Assembly: GCF_017315725.1 (NCBI RefSeq)
Contig: NZ_JAFLRG010000001.1
Coordinates: 3,844,001-3,908,000, forward strand
Direction: 5' to 3'
Length of the DNA stretch: 64,000 nt
Source: Trinickia acidisoli
Lineage (GTDB): Bacteria > Pseudomonadota > Gammaproteobacteria > Burkholderiales > Burkholderiaceae
The notes under the pieces are model-generated. The model did not search any database. It saw nothing but the letters and a program-made list of their open reading frames with translations, and had not been told where the DNA came from. Positions 43,901-53,235 of the stretch are shown piece by piece. Every line of letters starts with the position of its first letter. Positions within the stretch are counted from its first letter, which is position 1. The position numbers and the translations under genes were made by a program.

Positions 43901-46900
43901 GCAACGCAAAACATGATCGCGCCTCGCGATGCACTCGAACAGCAGATTGCCGACGTATGGAAAACGGTACTCAAGCTGGACGCGGTGGGCATCGACGACA
44001 ACTTCTTCGAAGTGGGCGGTCATTCGCTCGATCTCGTGCGCGTCGAAATCGAACTGGAAAAAATCCTGGAACATCGCGTTCCGACGATGGATCTGTTCCG
44101 CTTTCCGAACATCCGGACCTTGGCGGACCATCTGCGCGGTGCGACGAATGATCAAGCGACTACTGCGTCGCTCGGCGATGCCGACCGTACCGGGCACCAA
44201 GCCATGCGTGCACCGGTAGCGCCAAACAGCGCGGGACCCGCGGATACCGACATCGCGATCATCGGGATGGCGGGCCGGTTTCCGGGCGCGGCAAACGTCG
44301 ACGAGTTCTGGCGCAATCTGGCCGCGGGGGTCGAGTCCGTCAAGTCGTTGACCGATGAGGAACTGCTCGCGGCAGGCGTCGATCCCGCCTCGCTGGCAAA
44401 TCCGCGCTACGTCAAACGCAAGGGCGTGCTCGACGACGTGGAAAACTTTGATGCGGCATTCTTTGGCTATCCGCCACGCGAAGCCCTGTTGATGGATCCG
44501 CAGCAGCGCCTTTTCCTTGAAACAGGCTGGCAAGCGCTCGAACATGCGGGCTATGCGAACGCGGATTACGCCGGCAGGATCGGCGTATACGGCGGAACGG
44601 GCCGCGCGGCCTATCTGCTTCATTACCTGGAAACGAATCCGGAAAGCGCCGCCGAACTGTTCCAAACCACGATCCTGAACGAGAAGGACTTTCTTTCCAC
44701 GCGGCTTGCCTACAAGCTCAACTTGCATGGTCCGGCACTGACCGTGCAAACGGCGTGCTCGACCTCGCTCGTCGCCGTCCATCTGGCCTGCCAGCAACTG
44801 ATGCTGGGCGAGTGCGACATTGCCTTGGCCGGCGGCGTGTCGATCGAAGCACCGCACGCCACGGGCTATCTGCATCAAGACGGTCACATCCTATCGGCCG
44901 ACGGGCGCTGCCGTCCTTTCGACAGCCGCGCACAAGGCACCGTGCGAGGCAGCGGCGGCGCCATCGTCGTTTTGAAGCGCCTGTCTGCCGCGCTGGCGGA
45001 CGGAGATCACGTCTGGGCCGTCATCAAAGGCTCGGCGATCAACAACGACGGCAACGCCAAAGTGGGCTTTACGGCACCGGCCGTGGACGGGCAAGCCGAC
45101 GTCATCGAGCAGGCGCTGCAACGCGCCAACGTCGATCCGAGCAGTATCGGGATGGTCGAAGCCCATGGCACCGCCACGCCGCTCGGCGACCCGATCGAGG
45201 TACAAGCGCTGACCCGCGCCTGGCGCCACTATACGGCAGCCGCGCGGTTCTGCGCGCTCGGCTCGGTGAAATCCAATGTCGGCCACCTCGACGTCGCGGC
45301 AGGTGTCACCGGCCTCATCAAGGCCGCGCTGTCCCTGCATCACGGACAGATTCCGGCGACCCTGCATTTTCAGTCGGCCAATCCGAAACTCGAGCTGGCA
45401 AGCAGCCCGTTCTGGGTCAACGATGCGCTGACCGACTGGCCGGCGACAACAATGCCGCGGCGCGCGGCCGTCAGCTCGTTCGGCATCGGCGGTACCAATG
45501 CGCACGTGATTCTGGAGCAAGCGCCGCGACACACGCCGGTTGAGCGCGATTCGGCGTTCCACGTGCTGGCTTTGTCCGCGAAATCCGAGCACGCGTTGAA
45601 TGCGATGACGGAGAACCTTGCCGGCTATCTGCGGCAGCATCCTGCCGCCGATCTGGCCGATATCGCCTACACGCTTCAAGTTGGGCGCACGCATTTTCAG
45701 CATCGGCGTGTCGTCGTGTGCGACAACCCATCGAGCGCAGTCGACGCGCTGACGTCTCTGCCATCGGCCTGGAGCTACACGGGCGGGCCGGTGCCAGCCG
45801 CACGGGTCACGTTCCTGTTCCCCGGACAAGGGCTGCAGCAGGTCAATATGGGCCGTGACCTTTATGAGTCCGAGCCCGTGTTCCGCGAATGCATCGATCA
45901 CTGCGCGCAGCTTTTACAGTCGCTGATGGCGCTCGACATTCGCGCTGCCCTTTATCCGCCGCTCGATGAGATCGACGTCGCGCGGCAGCGGCTCATGCAG
46001 ACGTCGATCACGCAGCCCGCACTATTCGTGGTGGAGTATGCGTTGGCGCGGCAATTGGAACATTGGGGCGTGCGCCCCAGCGCGATGATGGGACACAGTC
46101 TCGGCGAATACGTCGCCGCGTGTCTTGCCGGCGTCATGTCGCTGCCTGATGCGCTCAAGTTGGTCGCCGCGCGCGGGCGATTGATCCAGCAACTGCCGAC
46201 CGGTTCGATGTTGGCCGTGGAAGCGTCGGCGCATGAGCTAGCGCCGTTCGCGCAGGGCGGCGTGGATCTCGCCGTTGTCAACGCCGCGCGCGCGTGCGTG
46301 CTTGCCGGCCCGGCTGAGCAGATCGACGCCGTTCATGCGCGATTGGACGCGGCGGGCTTGCGCGCGAAGCGCGTGTCGACGTCTCATGCGTTTCATTCGG
46401 CCATGCTCGATCCCGTCCTCGAGCCATTCATGGCGGTCGTCAGCGAGGTCGAGCTCCATGTTCCGCAAATACCGTACGTCACGAACGTAACCGGCTCATG
46501 GGTAACAAACGAGCAGGCGACCGATCCGGCACACTGGGTGCGTCATCTGCGCGAGACCGTGCGATTTGCCGAGGGACTCGACTCGTTGCTGCAAGCGACG
46601 GACGCGATGTTCCTCGAAGTGGGCCCAGGGCATACCTTCACCTCCATCATCCGGCGGCATTCGAATAGCGCGAATGCGCGGGTGGTAGCCCCCACCCTCT
46701 CGAGCGCGCCGGGATGGTCCGATCGCGGCGCACTGGCGATGAGCCTGGGACGGCTGTGGGTAGCGGGCGCCGCTCCGCGCTGGGACAAGTTGCACGAAGG
46801 TGCGGCGCGACGGCGTGCCGCGTTGCCGGGCTATCCTTTCGAGCGACAACGCTTCTGGCCGCAAGCGCGTCAAAGCACGCCGGCGCGCGAGACGTTCAGG

Positions 46901-48028
46901 GCGGCTTCGGTGCAACGTCACGAGGAGGTCGTTCTTGCAGGCGAGGCTTGCGGCCCGCGTACGCTGACGGCCGGTCCGAACAACGCCGTCGAATACGAGC
47001 TGGTCAAGATTTTCGAGCAGGTGTTAGGGATGGAATCGGTAGCGGTCACCGACAATTTCTTCGAGCTCGGCGGAAGTTCATTGTCGGCCCTGAGCGTCAT
47101 CTTGCAGGCGGAACAGCGCTTCGGGCATCGGCTATCGCCTGCGGCGTTGCTGGAGAATCCGACCGTGGCGGCCCTCGCCGTCGCATTGCAAAACGTTAGC
47201 GCGCCTCGCAGCCATCAGCTCGTTGGCATGCGAACCGCAGGATCGCTCACGCCGCTATTTTGCATCCACCCCTACGGCGGGCACACAACCAACTATGTCG
47301 AACTGACGCGCGTCCTCGGGCCCGATCAACCTGTGTACGGCATCCAGGCAGCCGGCCTGCAAGGCGAATCGACGCCGTTGCGGCGGATCGAAGACATGGC
47401 CTGCGCGTACATTGATTTGATGAAATCCGTGCGTCCGCTGGGCCCATATCGGCTGGTCGGACACTCGATGGGCGGATGCATCGCCTATGAGATGGCTCAG
47501 AAACTCACGCAAAAGGGCGAAAGCGTCGAGCTGTTAGCCTTGCTCGACTCTCGCGCGCAAAACGCCAGCGTTCAGCCACTGTATCGGAACGGCACTTACG
47601 GCAAGATGGCGGGCCGACACTGGCTGAGCGACGACGCCGTCATGCTCGGCATCCTGATGCCGAAGCTGTCTTTCGACTGGGAGTGCTTGCTCGGCGTGCC
47701 AACCGAAGCTCAGTGGCAACACGTGCTCGAAGCGGCCACGACGCAAGGGTTGTTGCCGCCGGGTACGAGCGAAAGGCAGTTACGGAATGTGCTTTCCGTG
47801 ACGGAGGCGAATGATGAAGCGCTTCGCACCTACCGTCCCGCACCCTATGCAGGGCCCGTGTTGCTCTGCTGCGGCGATGAAGGTTTCTCCCGGCAGTTCG
47901 GCGAACCGGACCTCGGCTGGAGCGTACTTGCCGATCAACTGAACATTGTCCGCGTGCCGGGCGATCACCACAGCATCATGGGCAAAGAGAATGTGGTTGC
48001 GATCGCTCGCCTCCTCACTCGAACCTGA
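40925..48028 (+). CDS. Hybrid NRPS-PKS megasynthase, C-A-PCP-KS-AT-ACP-TE
   Basis: A single 2,367-residue assembly line. Condensation domain about 22-470 (HHIAADTWS, residue 156 region); adenylation about 490-980 (YTSGSTGRPKG near 650, NGKIDRAAL near 977); PCP with GGHSLDL, Ser near 1035; ketosynthase about 1110-1530 (TACSTS Cys near 1276, EAHGTATPLGDP, KSNVGHL); acyltransferase about 1620-1930 (GHSLGEY Ser near 1725; HAFHS, malonyl type); ACP with GGSSLSAL near 2051; thioesterase with GHSMGG near 2181 and a late His in PGDHHS. There is no KR, DH, ER or MT. The product should be an N-acylated amino acid extended by one malonyl unit and released or cyclised by the TE. The start is unclear: TTG 40925, ATG 40958 or ATG 40982. 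Confidence 0.93.
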   Translation: MTTSTQQQHHRMTSRDDASMSSLSYATAELSRGQRAMWFLWNLNPEGAEYGLPMAWTIGSALDIDAFRGALQDLVDRHPVLRTTYAAPQGEPLQLIHSHGQPDFQHEDASQWNAIELHARLSKEADTGFDLKNGPVFRARLFSSRPDEHVLFLNSHHIAADTWSLIVMMEELGFLYRARLAGKTETTGETADLPPAGLSYVDYVEWQRSMLASSVGDQHWAYWKKELNRLPVLDLPTDRPRPRVQTHVGAGHSFEFDQALTQQIRALARQEDVTFYTVLLAAFYVLLYRTTGQDDIVVGSPRFGRPPHGYARTVGYFASPCALRAQLNGERSFADFLQHVRAVLVGAKEHQDYPFPLLVEQLGVARDTSRSPVFQVSFTYQKAHLAHMRGVAAARMGLGGAKLDLAGLPLESYPLEQHGVKFDLDFVVEEVGGHLRAVCWYNTDLWDAQSIAYLIGHYQAVIASAIQTPQQALRHLSMLTGRERSDYATWNATEARFPQTPVHRLVEERAERKPQAVALYHEAQTMSYAELNARANQLAHHLHRLGLRPGQLVGVSMERSPELVIGILAVLKAGGAYLPLDPSYPEERLAYMQDDAGLTLLLKRRGAAAQVSSAKIQQLCVDTDAAAIADESAHNLDLSSKPTDLAYVIYTSGSTGRPKGVMLEHYGLSNMVHAQIAAFDIGPDSRVLQFASVSFDASVSEIFTALCAGAALCLASKADIMPGSALVNTIARHAVTVVTLPPSVLALLQPEDVPTLRTVAAAGEACSLEIVKRWAHGRRFLNAYGPTEATVCATIAHLQPETQRVALGRPIANTRIYLLDAQLQPVPVGIAGEIHIAGMGLARGYLNREDLTAERFIANPFEESGARMYKTGDLARYLPDGSLEYLGRLDHQVKIRGFRIELGEVESVIASYAGVREALVIARGTAGSAPSLLAYVIADNAGGISAAGIRAHAQSKLPEFMLPSAIVPLDAWPLTPNGKIDRAALPDPTERVATQNMIAPRDALEQQIADVWKTVLKLDAVGIDDNFFEVGGHSLDLVRVEIELEKILEHRVPTMDLFRFPNIRTLADHLRGATNDQATTASLGDADRTGHQAMRAPVAPNSAGPADTDIAIIGMAGRFPGAANVDEFWRNLAAGVESVKSLTDEELLAAGVDPASLANPRYVKRKGVLDDVENFDAAFFGYPPREALLMDPQQRLFLETGWQALEHAGYANADYAGRIGVYGGTGRAAYLLHYLETNPESAAELFQTTILNEKDFLSTRLAYKLNLHGPALTVQTACSTSLVAVHLACQQLMLGECDIALAGGVSIEAPHATGYLHQDGHILSADGRCRPFDSRAQGTVRGSGGAIVVLKRLSAALADGDHVWAVIKGSAINNDGNAKVGFTAPAVDGQADVIEQALQRANVDPSSIGMVEAHGTATPLGDPIEVQALTRAWRHYTAAARFCALGSVKSNVGHLDVAAGVTGLIKAALSLHHGQIPATLHFQSANPKLELASSPFWVNDALTDWPATTMPRRAAVSSFGIGGTNAHVILEQAPRHTPVERDSAFHVLALSAKSEHALNAMTENLAGYLRQHPAADLADIAYTLQVGRTHFQHRRVVVCDNPSSAVDALTSLPSAWSYTGGPVPAARVTFLFPGQGLQQVNMGRDLYESEPVFRECIDHCAQLLQSLMALDIRAALYPPLDEIDVARQRLMQTSITQPALFVVEYALARQLEHWGVRPSAMMGHSLGEYVAACLAGVMSLPDALKLVAARGRLIQQLPTGSMLAVEASAHELAPFAQGGVDLAVVNAARACVLAGPAEQIDAVHARLDAAGLRAKRVSTSHAFHSAMLDPVLEPFMAVVSEVELHVPQIPYVTNVTGSWVTNEQATDPAHWVRHLRETVRFAEGLDSLLQATDAMFLEVGPGHTFTSIIRRHSNSANARVVAPTLSSAPGWSDRGALAMSLGRLWVAGAAPRWDKLHEGAARRRAALPGYPFERQRFWPQARQSTPARETFRAASVQRHEEVVLAGEACGPRTLTAGPNNAVEYELVKIFEQVLGMESVAVTDNFFELGGSSLSALSVILQAEQRFGHRLSPAALLENPTVAALAVALQNVSAPRSHQLVGMRTAGSLTPLFCIHPYGGHTTNYVELTRVLGPDQPVYGIQAAGLQGESTPLRRIEDMACAYIDLMKSVRPLGPYRLVGHSMGGCIAYEMAQKLTQKGESVELLALLDSRAQNASVQPLYRNGTYGKMAGRHWLSDDAVMLGILMPKLSFDWECLLGVPTEAQWQHVLEAATTQGLLPPGTSERQLRNVLSVTEANDEALRTYRPAPYAGPVLLCCGDEGFSRQFGEPDLGWSVLADQLNIVRVPGDHHSIMGKENVVAIARLLTRT

Positions 48029-48047
48029 AACATGACAAGGATGGACT

Positions 48048-49274
48048 GTGTCCGCATCAAAAATAGCGCGCTTCACGCGTGACGAATTGAAGATCGTCGC
48101 GATCGTGACGGTCTTGTTGTTCATCGGTCTGCTGGGTACCGACATTCACCTCTCCTCGTTGCCGGAGATGGCGAAGGTCATGCATGTGTCGCCGCAATAC
48201 ATGCAAGCGTCGATCTCCATTTTTCTGTTCGGGACAGGCGTGGGTTCGCTCGTGTACGGACCAGTGAGTGACAAATGCGGCCGCAAACCCGTCATTCTCA
48301 TCGGGGTTGTCATCGCGATCGTGGGGAATCTTTGGGCTGTTTTCGCTTCGAAGATCGCCGCCTTTCTGATCTCGCGCTTTGTTCAGGGAGTGGGCAGTGG
48401 CGCCTGCCTGGCGCTGTCGCGGATCGTTCTGTCGGATATCGTTCAGGGAGAACGATATGCTATCGCCAGCTCATATATCACGTTGTTTACGGGCCTTTCC
48501 TTCGTGCTGGGTCCGCTGCTGGGCAGCTTCGTTCAATCCTGGTTCGGGTGGAGAGGGAACTTCGTAGCCATGTCGCTGCTGCTGGCGTCGATCTTCGTCG
48601 TTTACTCGCAGTGTCGGGAAACGAATACGCACAAGAACAAATCGATCACCGCACGCGAAGTCTTTGCCAGTTACAAAGTGGTGTTGTCGGACACCACGTT
48701 TGTGTCCTCGGCCATCATGGCGGGTATCGGCATAACCTGCTTCGTCATGTACACCAGCTCGAGTCCATTCGTGCTGCAACAGCAATTCGGATTTTCCAGC
48801 ACGCACTACGGCTGGGCCATCGCGCTCGTCGGCGTCGGGCTCGTCATCAGCCGTTTGCTGTTGCCGAGGCTCATCGCGCACTTTGGCATGCTTTCGACAA
48901 TGTTCGTCGGGTTCGTCATACCTGTCATCTGCGGCTCGGCGTTGTTACTCCTGTCGAAACTTGGGTATATGTCTGCCGGGGGATTCCTCGCAAGCGTGGC
49001 GGGCGTATCGTTCAGTTACTCGTTCATCGTGCTGTGCGCCTCAGCGATTTGCATGAGTCGGTTCCCCACGCGGCGAGGGGCGGCCGGCGCAGTGTATTGT
49101 TGCTCCCAAATGGCCATCGCTTTCGGCGTCAACAGCGTCGTCTCGTCGGTATCGAGCGATATCGTTACACTGCTGGGCGTGAGCTATATGGCGCTTCCCG
49201 CATTGGGTCTATTCCTCTGCGCCAGAATGGGGGCCGCGGACAAATCAAAAAGACTGTTTTTTGTCGGTAAGTGA
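48048..49274 (+). CDS. MFS multidrug-type exporter (Bcr/CflA-like)
   Basis: A 408-residue inner-membrane transporter with 12 predicted helices. The first helix and loop read LLGTDIHLSSLPEMAKVMHV, the loop 2-3 motif is GPVSDKCGRKPV, and RFVQGVGSGACLALSRIVLSD is the drug-exporter motif C-like region. These fit the DHA1 Bcr/CflA group. It starts at GTG 48048 with AAGGA upstream, 19 bases after the NRPS-PKS stop, so it is almost certainly cotranscribed and exports the product or gives self-resistance. The sequence is somewhat AT-richer than the NRPS gene. Confidence 0.9.
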   Translation: MSASKIARFTRDELKIVAIVTVLLFIGLLGTDIHLSSLPEMAKVMHVSPQYMQASISIFLFGTGVGSLVYGPVSDKCGRKPVILIGVVIAIVGNLWAVFASKIAAFLISRFVQGVGSGACLALSRIVLSDIVQGERYAIASSYITLFTGLSFVLGPLLGSFVQSWFGWRGNFVAMSLLLASIFVVYSQCRETNTHKNKSITAREVFASYKVVLSDTTFVSSAIMAGIGITCFVMYTSSSPFVLQQQFGFSSTHYGWAIALVGVGLVISRLLLPRLIAHFGMLSTMFVGFVIPVICGSALLLLSKLGYMSAGGFLASVAGVSFSYSFIVLCASAICMSRFPTRRGAAGAVYCCSQMAIAFGVNSVVSSVSSDIVTLLGVSYMALPALGLFLCARMGAADKSKRLFFVGK

Positions 49275-49390
49275 TCGTGCAAATAAGTCGATTGCAAACA
49301 CGATCCAGGTAGAATTTTGGCATGGTGTTCCCCTGCAACATTGCGACGTATCCCGCCACTTTTCAGTTCGCTTGATCAAAGGAGAAACCG

Positions 49391-49636
49391 ATGCTGGAAC
49401 TCAGGCCTGGCTGCGAATGCTGCGACAAGAACCTGTCGGCGGAATCCGACGAGGCGCGGATCTGCTCTTTCGAATGTACGTTTTGCGTAGACTGCGCCAC
49501 CAACGTACTGCATGGAAAATGCCCCAATTGCGGCGGCGAACTCATCGCTCGCCCGCGTCGCCCGGCGAATAAGTTGGCGAGCAATCCGCCGTCGACCCAG
49601 CGCGTGTTCAATCCCGCGTGCGCGCAACAGGCTTGA
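49391..49636 (+). CDS. DUF1272 zinc-ribbon protein
   Basis: An 81-residue cysteine-rich protein of the DUF1272 family. Conserved pattern: LRPGCECCDKNLS, then CSFECTFCVDCA and GKCPNCGGEL, giving about eight zinc-binding Cys. Function is unknown. ATG 49391 is preceded by AAAGGAGAAACC, a strong ribosome site. It lies 116 bases after the MFS exporter and may be independent; this small gene occurs widely in Burkholderiales outside such clusters. The gap 49637-49749 shows no gene. Confidence 0.88.
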   Translation: MLELRPGCECCDKNLSAESDEARICSFECTFCVDCATNVLHGKCPNCGGELIARPRRPANKLASNPPSTQRVFNPACAQQA

Positions 49637-49749
49637 GCGCGGCCTCTCGCATTGACTCACCCAATGACAGCGCATCCCTCGACACGACCGCCCGGCTCAA
49701 AACCCGGGCATGTCGCGCGACGAGAAGCACGTTAAGCCCAGCTAAATCT

Positions 49750-50937
49750 TCACTTCACGAACGCTACGCTGATCGGCTCGGGAATCTCGATCGACTGCCC
49801 GGTATCCGAAAGCCGCCCTGTCTTCGTATCGATGCCGAGCACGTGCACGTCGCCGCTCTTTTCGTTATCCACGAGCATCCATTTACCCGATCGATCGATG
49901 CCGAATCCCCAAGGATTCTCGCCACCGGCAGCGATCCGCTGAATCAGCGACACCTTGCCCGACTCGCGATCGATGCGATAGACGGCCACCGCATTTTCTC
50001 CGCGATCCTCGACATAGACGAAACGCCCATCGCGGCTCACGGCGATTTCGGCGCCGCTCTTCGGTCCTTTGAATCCCTCGCTCGAGATCGGCAACGACTG
50101 CACGAGCGTCAGTTGCCCCTGCGAGGCATTCCACTTCAACACCATGAGCTCGGCCGACAGTTCGGTATCGAGGTAAACGAAACGGCCATTCGCACCGAAT
50201 GCAAGATGACGCGGGCCGCTACCGGGCGGAGCGACGAACGCGCGAGGATTCGTGGCCGCATCGGGCGATAGCGCATGCGTCGCGCGATCGAAGCCGTACA
50301 CGAACACACGATCGGCCCCGAGGTCCGGCACGAGCGCGAATCCGCCCGAAGGATCGACCACGGCGCAGTGCGCATGCGCGCTCGCTTGCCGGTGCACGTT
50401 CGGCCCCGATCCCGTCTCCTTCATCGTCGAGACGAGCGCGCCCAAGCTGCCGTCGGCTTTGACCGAGATACTCGATACGGACCCGCTGCCGTAATTGGCG
50501 GCAAGCAGTGTCTTCGATGCAGCGTCGAACGACAAATAGGTCGTACCGCTGCCGCCGGACGCGACCGAGTTGATGCGTGTCAATGCGCCCGTCGCACGAT
50601 CGACCGCGTAGGCAGTCACGCTGCCGTCTTGGTCTCTTTCCTCATCGACGGCATAAAGAACCGGCAACGATGGATCGGCGCTCACCCACGTCGGCTTCAT
50701 CCGTTGTTCGACCGAGCCTATGACGGTGACCTTGCCCGTCGCGACATCGAGGCGCAACGCGCGAATCTGGCTCGCTCGCGTGCCGACATAGGCGAATTCG
50801 GTCTGTGATGTGTCGTCTCCCGGCGGCGCGGCGGCATGATCGGGCGCGCTGTACATCGCGCTCGACAGCGCAAGCAGAAGCGGTGCGACCTTCATGCCCC
50901 ACCGCGTCCGTGTGTTCTTCTTGTAGAAAGAGGTCAT
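49750..50937 (-). CDS. Beta-propeller lactonase family protein
   Basis: A 395-residue protein of the 6-phosphogluconolactonase-like seven-bladed propeller family (lactonase, pfam10282 type). Repeated blade motifs include AYAVDRATGALTRINSVASG, DPSGGFALVPDLGADRVFVY and SRDGRFVYVEDRGENAVAVY. A signal peptide begins at internal Met15 (MKVAPLLLALSSAMYSAPDHAAA has the hydrophobic core and A-A-A cleavage site), so the protein is likely periplasmic and the true start may be 50895 rather than 50937. It trails the catabolic cluster on the same strand and may open a lactone intermediate, but the link is inference. Confidence 0.82.
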   Translation of the reverse strand: MTSFYKKNTRTRWGMKVAPLLLALSSAMYSAPDHAAAPPGDDTSQTEFAYVGTRASQIRALRLDVATGKVTVIGSVEQRMKPTWVSADPSLPVLYAVDEERDQDGSVTAYAVDRATGALTRINSVASGGSGTTYLSFDAASKTLLAANYGSGSVSSISVKADGSLGALVSTMKETGSGPNVHRQASAHAHCAVVDPSGGFALVPDLGADRVFVYGFDRATHALSPDAATNPRAFVAPPGSGPRHLAFGANGRFVYLDTELSAELMVLKWNASQGQLTLVQSLPISSEGFKGPKSGAEIAVSRDGRFVYVEDRGENAVAVYRIDRESGKVSLIQRIAAGGENPWGFGIDRSGKWMLVDNEKSGDVHVLGIDTKTGRLSDTGQSIEIPEPISVAFVK

Positions 50938-51027
50938 CGTAGGCAAGTTTCGAGGATGCGTTCGCCAAAGCGTATGCGATCGGCGATCGGCAGTCCCTGC
51001 ACAAAACTTGCATTCACCGGGATTTTT

Positions 51028-51981
51028 TCAGCTTGCCGACTTCGGCATCGTCTTGCCATGCGACTGCTGCCGCGCGGCGATGCGGAATTGGCTGGGTGCT
51101 TGCCCAACTTCTCTGCGGAAGAAGCGCGTGAAATAGGCGGCATCGGCAAAACCGAGCCAGAACGCAATCTGTTCGACGGACATGTTGCCGAAGATGAGGT
51201 TGCGCTTGGCCTCGGTGATGATGCGCGCATGGATCATCTTGGTGGGGCTCTGCTCCGCCGCCGATGTGCATGCGGCCCGCAGTTGCACGAGCGACACCGC
51301 CATCATCGACGCGTACTCCTGCAGCGGTAAGTTCTCGCGGTAATGCTCGTCGATCAGTTTGCGGAAGCGATCCACCAAACGCACGTCGTTACGCGCCGCG
51401 GCTTCATGTCCGGCCTGATCCACGCTCGCTTCGCGCACGAGCATCAACAGCAGCGTCGTCAACAACGCTTCGGTGGCCACCACGCGACCGACCGCGTCGG
51501 ATTCGACTTCTTGCTTCAAACGCTGAATGAGGCCATGAAACGCCGCGCCGGCCTCGGCGGAATCGGCGAACGGAATCACGCGCGGCGATGCCCACAGCGC
51601 GATGAATTCATGGAGCTTCGCATTGACTTGCGTGAGATAGGCGACCTCGATCGTCACGACCCACCGGTCGACGTCGATCTCGTAGTCGAGGCCATGCACG
51701 CACTCGGTCGGCAATAGCAAGGCGCAAGGGCCTTCGAACGGCACGGTGCTGCCTTCGAGGTTCATCACGCCTCGCCCGCTGTGGACGAATATCACCTGGC
51801 CGTAAGCGGGATGCGCATGAGGCTCGGTTCGCCAGCGGCCTCGTTCGGTGACGTGCCCGACGTGCACGAACCAGTTCTGTTCTTCAGGGCGATCGACGTA
51901 TAGGCGAACCTTCGGAACGGTGGTCAATCTTGCCGCTCCGTTCCAATCGTGCCGATGCTTGGCCATGGCATGCTGTGTCAT
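51028..51981 (-). CDS. AraC-family transcriptional regulator
   Basis: A 317-residue regulator with an N-terminal cupin-like sensor (EPHAHPAYGQVIFVHSGRG, metal/effector-binding His pair) and a C-terminal AraC HTH pair (residues about 210-305; SVEQIAFWLGFADAAYFTRF and FRREVGQAPSQFR). This layout is common for regulators of aromatic catabolism. ATG 51981 has AAGGAG upstream. It sits downstream of the porin on the same strand and likely activates the catabolic operon upstream of it or the porin. Confidence 0.9.
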   Translation of the reverse strand: MTQHAMAKHRHDWNGAARLTTVPKVRLYVDRPEEQNWFVHVGHVTERGRWRTEPHAHPAYGQVIFVHSGRGVMNLEGSTVPFEGPCALLLPTECVHGLDYEIDVDRWVVTIEVAYLTQVNAKLHEFIALWASPRVIPFADSAEAGAAFHGLIQRLKQEVESDAVGRVVATEALLTTLLLMLVREASVDQAGHEAAARNDVRLVDRFRKLIDEHYRENLPLQEYASMMAVSLVQLRAACTSAAEQSPTKMIHARIITEAKRNLIFGNMSVEQIAFWLGFADAAYFTRFFRREVGQAPSQFRIAARQQSHGKTMPKSAS

Positions 51982-52086
51982 TGAATCTCCTTGGCAGCAT
52001 CCCACATCTTGGCACACACCGCCGCGCCGCGCGACCTGCGATTTACCCGGACCGAAGCCAAGCGCGCGGTGCTACGCGCGCTCGCG

Positions 52087-53115
52087 TCAGAACTTGTGCA
52101 CGATGCCAAGCGTGACGCCGCGTGCGTCCGCACCAGGCGCGCCCTGGATACCCGCATAGGCCGTACCGTTGAGCGTGAATGCAGCCTGGTTGCGATTTTG
52201 AATAAACCCGGCCGCGGCGTAAAGCGTCGTGCGCTTCGATAAATAGTGCTCGTACGCCAAGCCCAATTGCTGTGCGTTATTGCCATTTCCGGTCCGGTCG
52301 CGCGCGTAGCCGTACATCAACGCCACTTGGTCGGCCGGAGCGAAGAGGTAGTCGGCCGATGCCTCGTAGACGTCCCGCTTGATGCTGTTATCCGTTTGAT
52401 GTTCGGTGTGATAGGCGAGGAAGAACGTGGCGGCTCCGGCACGAACCGACGCGCCCGCATTGAATACCTTCAGTATCGAGCTGCCGGTCGCGTTGGCCGC
52501 CTGCTCATAGCCGGCCGCGGCGCGGAACGGGCCGTTCTCGTAGCGGAGCGCGCCGTTGTAGAACTGAAACCCGTTGCTCGGCGTGGTCGTCGAATCGCGC
52601 ATCGCAACCATGAACTCCGCTTTCAGCCCGTAATAAGTCGGCGTGAAATACGAAATCGCGTTGTTCTCGCGTATCGTCAAGCTGTTGAAGTTGTTCATCG
52701 GTGACGCCAAGGTCATCACCGCCATCGGGTCCAGCTCGGGGTTCATGAAAATGTACTGCGGCGTGTTCTGCAAGCCGATGCGCACCTCGCCGAAGCCGCC
52801 CGACAAACCCACCCATGCCTGCCGGCTGAATGCCTCGCCTGCTTTCGATACCGCGCCCGTCTGACTCGAGAAGCCCTCTTCCAACTGGAAGTTGACATGC
52901 AGGCCGCCGCCGATGTCCTCGCTGCCTTTGAAGCCGTATCGGCTCGCGAACAATCCGCCCGATATCGCGCGCACCACCGAGCCGTTCCCCGCGTTCTGAA
53001 ATTCGATACCGTTGTCGATGACTCCGTACAGCGTCACGGACGATTGCGCCTGAGCCGATGCGGCGGCAAATACCGACAACGCGCCCAAGATAGGGATCGC
53101 AAATTTTCTTTTCAT
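52087..53115 (-). CDS. Outer-membrane porin (Burkholderia OmpC/OpcP-like)
   Basis: A 342-residue general porin. The signal peptide MKRKFAIPILGALSVFAAASAQA is followed by SSVTLYGVIDNGIEF, the usual mature start in Burkholderia porins, and many alternating beta strands; the last residues GIVHKF end in Phe as required for BAM insertion. ATG 53115 has an AGGAGAC ribosome site. Its place in the catabolic cluster suggests uptake of the aromatic substrate across the outer membrane. Function is inferred from family. Confidence 0.93.
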   Translation of the reverse strand: MKRKFAIPILGALSVFAAASAQAQSSVTLYGVIDNGIEFQNAGNGSVVRAISGGLFASRYGFKGSEDIGGGLHVNFQLEEGFSSQTGAVSKAGEAFSRQAWVGLSGGFGEVRIGLQNTPQYIFMNPELDPMAVMTLASPMNNFNSLTIRENNAISYFTPTYYGLKAEFMVAMRDSTTTPSNGFQFYNGALRYENGPFRAAAGYEQAANATGSSILKVFNAGASVRAGAATFFLAYHTEHQTDNSIKRDVYEASADYLFAPADQVALMYGYARDRTGNGNNAQQLGLAYEHYLSKRTTLYAAAGFIQNRNQAAFTLNGTAYAGIQGAPGADARGVTLGIVHKF

Positions 53116-53235
53116 CGTGTCTCCTGGTCCTTTTGTAGTGGTTCTTTGTGCTTTATGGCGATTCGAGCGTCGATCCATCACGCCGGTATTCGTCTGCTCC
53201 GCATTTACTTCGCAGTCCTAATGATTAGATCCACA

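Noticed and set aside
41564..44887. Large minus-strand open frames within the NRPS-PKS gene
   Set aside because: All domains of the megasynthase are read on the plus strand; the antisense frames are shadows.
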